A stretch of 15,952 nucleotides of DNA, from assembly GCA_903844585.1 (NCBI GenBank), contig CAIMUD010000081.1, forward strand, positions 1 through 15,952. The letters are read 5' to 3'. Below the pieces are notes generated by a model. That model worked only from the letters and a program-made list of their open reading frames with translations. It did no database searches and was not told the DNA's origin. The position numbers and the translations under genes were made by a program. How positions within the stretch are numbered: the stretch's first letter is position 1; every line of letters begins with the position of its first letter. Positions 15,070 to 15,952 of the stretch are shown here, one piece after another. This DNA is from an uncultured Actinomycetes bacterium (GTDB lineage Bacteria > Actinomycetota > Actinomycetes > Nanopelagicales > Nanopelagicaceae).

Positions 15070-15471
15070 CTAAGCTCCAGTTGGTAATTTCTGATTTTCA
15101 AGTATTAACCACTCTTGGTCAGTAAATAAGCGAGAGCGAATCAAGAAGCGTTTTCCTTCTGGTGATTCGAGTGAAAAACCACCTCCACGGCCAACAACAA
15201 CATCAACGGTTAGGTGAGTATGTTTCCAATATTCGAATTGAGAAGCCGACATCCAGAAACCAATTGGTTCCTGGATGCCAGCAACTACTAAATCGCCAAG
15301 CTTTACATCGGAGCCGCCAACGCGAAACTCCCCTGCTTGATAACACATTGGGGAAGACCCATCGCAACAACCACCTGATTGATGAAACATCAGGGGACCA
15401 TGAACTGCATAAAGCGTACGGAGTAAATCCTCGGCAGCTTCAGTCAATTCAACTCGTAATGGGTTCTCCAC
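15070..15471 (-). CDS. DUF779 family protein next to an aldehyde dehydrogenase
   Basis: This 133-residue protein of unknown biochemical function has the cysteine-rich family core HGPLMFHQSGGCCDGSSPMC at about 24-43 (C35, C36, C43, H30), then GFWMSASQFEYWKHTHLTVDVVVGRGGGFSLESPEGKRFLIRSRLF. DUF779 genes are very often found just downstream of acetaldehyde-type aldehyde dehydrogenases, exactly as here, with 33 bases between them on the same strand. The start is GTG at 15471. A metal or redox role is suggested by the clustered Cys and His but has not been shown to my knowledge. Confidence 0.88.
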   Translation of the reverse strand: MENPLRVELTEAAEDLLRTLYAVHGPLMFHQSGGCCDGSSPMCYQAGEFRVGGSDVKLGDLVVAGIQEPIGFWMSASQFEYWKHTHLTVDVVVGRGGGFSLESPEGKRFLIRSRLFTDQEWLILENQKLPTGA

Positions 15472-15478
15472 AATATTT

Positions 15479-15484
15479 ATTCTA
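15479..15484 (-). promoter_or_regulatory. Possible -10 element before the DUF779 gene
   Basis: The minus strand reads TAGAAT followed by 7 bases (AAATATT) and the GTG at 15471. It resembles the leaderless starts elsewhere but is one base longer, and the gene may simply be read from the aldehyde dehydrogenase promoter outside the window. No ribosome site is visible. Confidence 0.35.
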
Positions 15485-15504
15485 CTTCTTCTGCCGATTT
15501 TGGC

Positions 15505-15952
15505 TTAGAAGAAACCGAGCTTGTTTGGTGAATATGAAACAAGAAGGTTTTTTACCTGCTGGTAATGATTGAGCATCATCTTGTGATTCTCACGGCCGAT
15601 TCCTGAAGCCTTATAACCACCAAATGCTGCTCCGGCTGGATATGCGTGATAACAATTCGTCCACACACGACCAGCTTTAATTTCACGTCCTGCACGGTAA
15701 GCAGTGTTTGTGTCACGAGTCCACACACCAGCGCCAAGACCATAGAGAGTGTCATTTGCAATCTGCATCGCTTGGTCGTATCCATCAAACTTTGTCACCG
15801 ATACAACTGGTCCAAAGATTTCTTCCTGGAATATACGCATTGAATTCTTGCCTTCGAAGATAGTTGGAGTTACGTAATAACCACCAGAGAGTTCTCCGCC
15901 AAGATCTGCGCGCTCACCACCTGTCAGTACTTTTGCACCCTCTTTTTTACCA
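15505..15952 (-). CDS. Aldehyde dehydrogenase, C-terminal part (runs off the right edge)
   Basis: These are the last 149 codons of an NAD(P)-dependent aldehyde dehydrogenase, which oxidises aldehydes to acids in the cytoplasm. Conserved parts are [12 protein letters not shown], the EEIFGPV strand whose second glutamate contacts the nicotinamide ribose, [43 protein letters not shown] and a C-terminus ending in LGFF, typical of ExaC/AldB-type acetaldehyde dehydrogenases. The catalytic cysteine is outside the window. The DUF779 gene follows 33 bases downstream, which supports the acetaldehyde-type assignment. A role with the amine-degrading genes at the other end of the window is possible but not indicated by sequence. 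Confidence 0.92.
   Translation of the reverse strand, partial: GKKEGAKVLTGGERADLGGELSGGYYVTPTIFEGKNSMRIFQEEIFGPVVSVTKFDGYDQAMQIANDTLYGLGAGVWTRDTNTAYRAGREIKAGRVWTNCYHAYPAGAAFGGYKASGIGRENHKMMLNHYQQVKNLLVSYSPNKLGFF

Noticed and set aside
15485..15503. A small stem (GCC/GGC) between the aldehyde dehydrogenase and DUF779 genes
   Set aside because: Three or four pairs are too weak to call a terminator, and the pair of genes is usually co-transcribed.

Overview
The window looks like chromosome from a streamlined, moderately AT-leaning actinobacterium, of the kind found among planktonic freshwater lineages such as Nanopelagicales. This is inferred from four things. The phosphate two-component pair is of the SenX3-RegX3 type. 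The urease operon has the mycobacterial order ureABCFGD without ureE. Genes are packed with tiny or overlapping junctions. Most transcription units start in a leaderless way. No species is claimed. I see no mobile elements, tRNA, rRNA or CRISPR, and no stretch over 300 bases lacks a gene.

Layout. (1) 1-2523: a 5' fragment of a GabT-like class III aminotransferase on the minus strand, a divergent Orn/Lys/Arg-family decarboxylase, and a convergent SSAT-like GNAT acetyltransferase. Together they suggest polyamine/diamine and GABA metabolism. (2) 2534-9186: phosphate uptake and sensing. phoU-pstC-pstA-pstB run leftward as one operon, followed by pstS with its own promoter and ribosome binding site. 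Divergent from phoU runs senX3-regX3. A direct-repeat PHO-box-like element lies between the divergent units and a weaker one lies before pstS. Hairpins close the pstS and regX3 units. (3) 9210-14488: ureABCFGD urease structural and maturation genes, with a PfkB-family sugar kinase joined to the end by a 4-base overlap. (4) 14498-15952: a PAP2-family phosphatase, then on the minus strand a DUF779 protein downstream of the C-terminal part of an aldehyde dehydrogenase.

The strongest structural signal is at gene starts. Seven genes that begin transcription units (gabT, decarboxylase, GNAT, phoU, senX3, ureA, PAP2) each have a TAnnnT -10 hexamer exactly 6 bases before the start codon and no Shine-Dalgarno sequence, so their mRNAs should begin at the start codon. 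pstS is the clear exception, with a purine-rich ribosome site.

Other points of interest are a SenX3-like kinase with no membrane segment, a PstS with a signal peptide but no lipobox, a pst operon led by phoU with pstS last, a PstA with an N-terminal extension, and a sugar kinase in the urease operon. I found no wholly novel system; the content is mostly recognisable core and accessory metabolism in unusual arrangements.
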